This document shows positions 6,083-7,186 of a stretch of DNA of 7,186 bases, piece by piece (position 1 is the stretch's first letter; each line of letters starts with the position of its first letter). The position numbers were made by a program, and so were the translations under genes. Origin of the DNA: Clostridia bacterium (GTDB lineage: Bacteria; Bacillota; Clostridia; Oscillospirales; CAG-272); assembly GCA_017420845.1 (NCBI GenBank), contig JAFQOC010000453.1, positions 1 through 7,186 of the forward strand. The letters run 5' to 3'. The notes under the pieces were generated by a model, which searched no databases, had not been told where the DNA came from, and saw only the letters and a program-made list of their open reading frames with translations.

Positions 6083-7186
6083 ATGACCTACATACCTTTC
6101 CTTGCCCTTTTGGGTGGATCGGTGGTCGGTACGGCGGCGGAGGGAGTTATCAATGGCATCCTCAACTTCATCACCTCTCCCTACTTCACCGCCCTCATCG
6201 TGGTGGCGGCTATCCTTCTGGTTCTCTGGATCCTTCTGAAGATCTACGGCTCCATGCGTGCCGCCCGACTGGGTCGCATTATCTACGAGCGGCAATTCTC
6301 GGAGGAGGGAGTCTACGAGGGCGAGGAAGTGGAGCTGATCGAGACCATCCGCAATCCCGGCTTCTTCCCCCTCTTGGGCGTGGACGTGGAATCCTATTTC
6401 TTCAACGAGCTGGAGCTGGAGGAATATGAGCACGACGGCTCCAGTACCATGCAGTATTGTATCTCCCGCTTCAATCTCTGGCCCTACATGCAGATCAAGC
6501 GTCATCATCGCATCACCGCCCAAAAGAGAGGCCATTACAAGCTGCAAATCGCTACCATCTACGCCAAGAAGGGTCCCATTCCCATGGAGGCTCCCACCGA
6601 GCTGTACGTGTACCCCAAGGCCATTCCCTTGAATCTGCCCACTCTGGCCGTAGGGCGTATGCAGGGCGATTTCGTTTCCAACCGTCCCCTGTTCTCGGAT
6701 CCCTTTTCCCTGGCGGGTATCCGTGACTACCGCTTTGGCGATCCCGTATCCCAGATCAACTTCAAGGCATCTGCCCGCGTTCCCATGACCGGCTTTTCGG
6801 CCTCTCCCCTGAAGGTTAACGCGAGGGATTACTGCGCCTCCCGTAAGCTCATGATCTACATGGATTTCCATTTGCCTATGGGCAGCAAGATCGACGGCGT
6901 GGAATACAACCGTCGTGCCGAGCGAGGTCTGTCCTTCTGCGCCGCCCTGATCCGCGACGCCATTTACGGAGGCTTTTCGGTGGGCTTTGCCGCCAACTGC
7001 AAGGCCATCGACGGTGAGATGTCCTCCCGCTTCCCCTGCGAAAGCTCGGACGCTCACCTGGTTTCCATCATGAAGGAAATGGCCCGTATGAATCCCACCG
7101 ACGGCGCGTCCTTCGCCTCCCTGTTGGAGAACGATATCCGGGAAGGCATGCGGGACACCGAGGTCATCATCATCGCCTACGACAAC
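6083..7186 (+). CDS. DUF58 domain membrane protein (3' partial)
   Basis: The frame is open for 368 codons to the right edge, with no stop, so the C-terminus is missing. GGAG 10 nt before the ATG lies inside the end of moxR. The N-terminus has a moderately hydrophobic stretch (3–18) and a clear membrane helix (about 35–53) followed by basic residues. Residues 70–180 form a beta-rich region ending in YVYPKAI. The DUF58 signature is at about 213–232 (IRDYRFGDPVSQINFKASAR), followed by a VWA-like segment from about 255. DUF58 proteins are standard partners of MoxR ATPases and commonly sit at the membrane with the main domain in the cytoplasm. Their biochemical role is poorly known. At the place where a VWA metal site would read DxSxS, this protein has D261-F-H-L-P, so metal binding is doubtful. 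Further operon members, often a transglutaminase-like protein, may lie beyond the edge. Confidence 0.9.
   Translation, partial: MTYIPFLALLGGSVVGTAAEGVINGILNFITSPYFTALIVVAAILLVLWILLKIYGSMRAARLGRIIYERQFSEEGVYEGEEVELIETIRNPGFFPLLGVDVESYFFNELELEEYEHDGSSTMQYCISRFNLWPYMQIKRHHRITAQKRGHYKLQIATIYAKKGPIPMEAPTELYVYPKAIPLNLPTLAVGRMQGDFVSNRPLFSDPFSLAGIRDYRFGDPVSQINFKASARVPMTGFSASPLKVNARDYCASRKLMIYMDFHLPMGSKIDGVEYNRRAERGLSFCAALIRDAIYGGFSVGFAANCKAIDGEMSSRFPCESSDAHLVSIMKEMARMNPTDGASFASLLENDIREGMRDTEVIIIAYDN

Noticed and set aside
4993..6084. Long minus-strand open frame over moxR
   Set aside because: It has a low-complexity composition, overlaps an intact MoxR gene with all its motifs, and extends over the moxR promoter.
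6041..7057. Long minus-strand open frame over the DUF58 gene
   Set aside because: The + strand frame carries the DUF58 signature and a membrane helix; the reverse frame shows no family features.

Overview
The window (7,186 bp, GC-rich, with strong C/G preference at third codon positions) looks like the chromosome of an anaerobic Firmicute, probably a gut or rumen clostridium of the Oscillospiraceae/Ruminococcaceae kind. This is inferred from SigA-like promoters, AGGAG-type ribosome sites, secreted proteins with Thr/Glu/Pro linkers and a C-terminal hydrophobic tail, and a MoxR–DUF58 pair. No taxon can be fixed from the window alone. All four genes are on the + strand. The many long open frames on the other strand are by-products of the codon bias.

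Region 1 (1–4899) holds two tandem paralogous genes for large secreted, surface-attached proteins. The first is cut by the left edge and the second is complete (864 aa). Both share the same order: (in the complete copy) signal peptide and N-terminal beta-rich domain, a GH71/GH99/WbsX-like barrel with TDNTNG and GWNEW motifs, a CBM9-like carbohydrate-binding domain, a Thr-Glu-Pro linker, and a short tail made of a Gly-Cys motif, a hydrophobic helix and basic residues. They are probably glycan-active cell-surface proteins. Each gene ends in a clear intrinsic terminator, and the second has its own consensus promoter, so the copies appear to be separate transcription units.

Region 2 (4900–7186) starts with a terminator and an AT-rich promoter region. 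This region carries three copies of the octamer AATTTGTC and a palindrome over the -10 box. An apparent operon follows: a MoxR-family AAA+ ATPase and, 4 nt later, a DUF58 membrane-anchored protein cut by the right edge. This is the usual MoxR/DUF58 pairing, linked in the literature to chaperone-like or envelope-related roles. The sequence does not show a functional tie to the glycan genes.

No RNA genes, mobile elements or CRISPR arrays were seen. The least explained items are the shared Gly-Cys C-terminal tail, the divergence between the two paralogs, and the repeat cluster at the moxR promoter.
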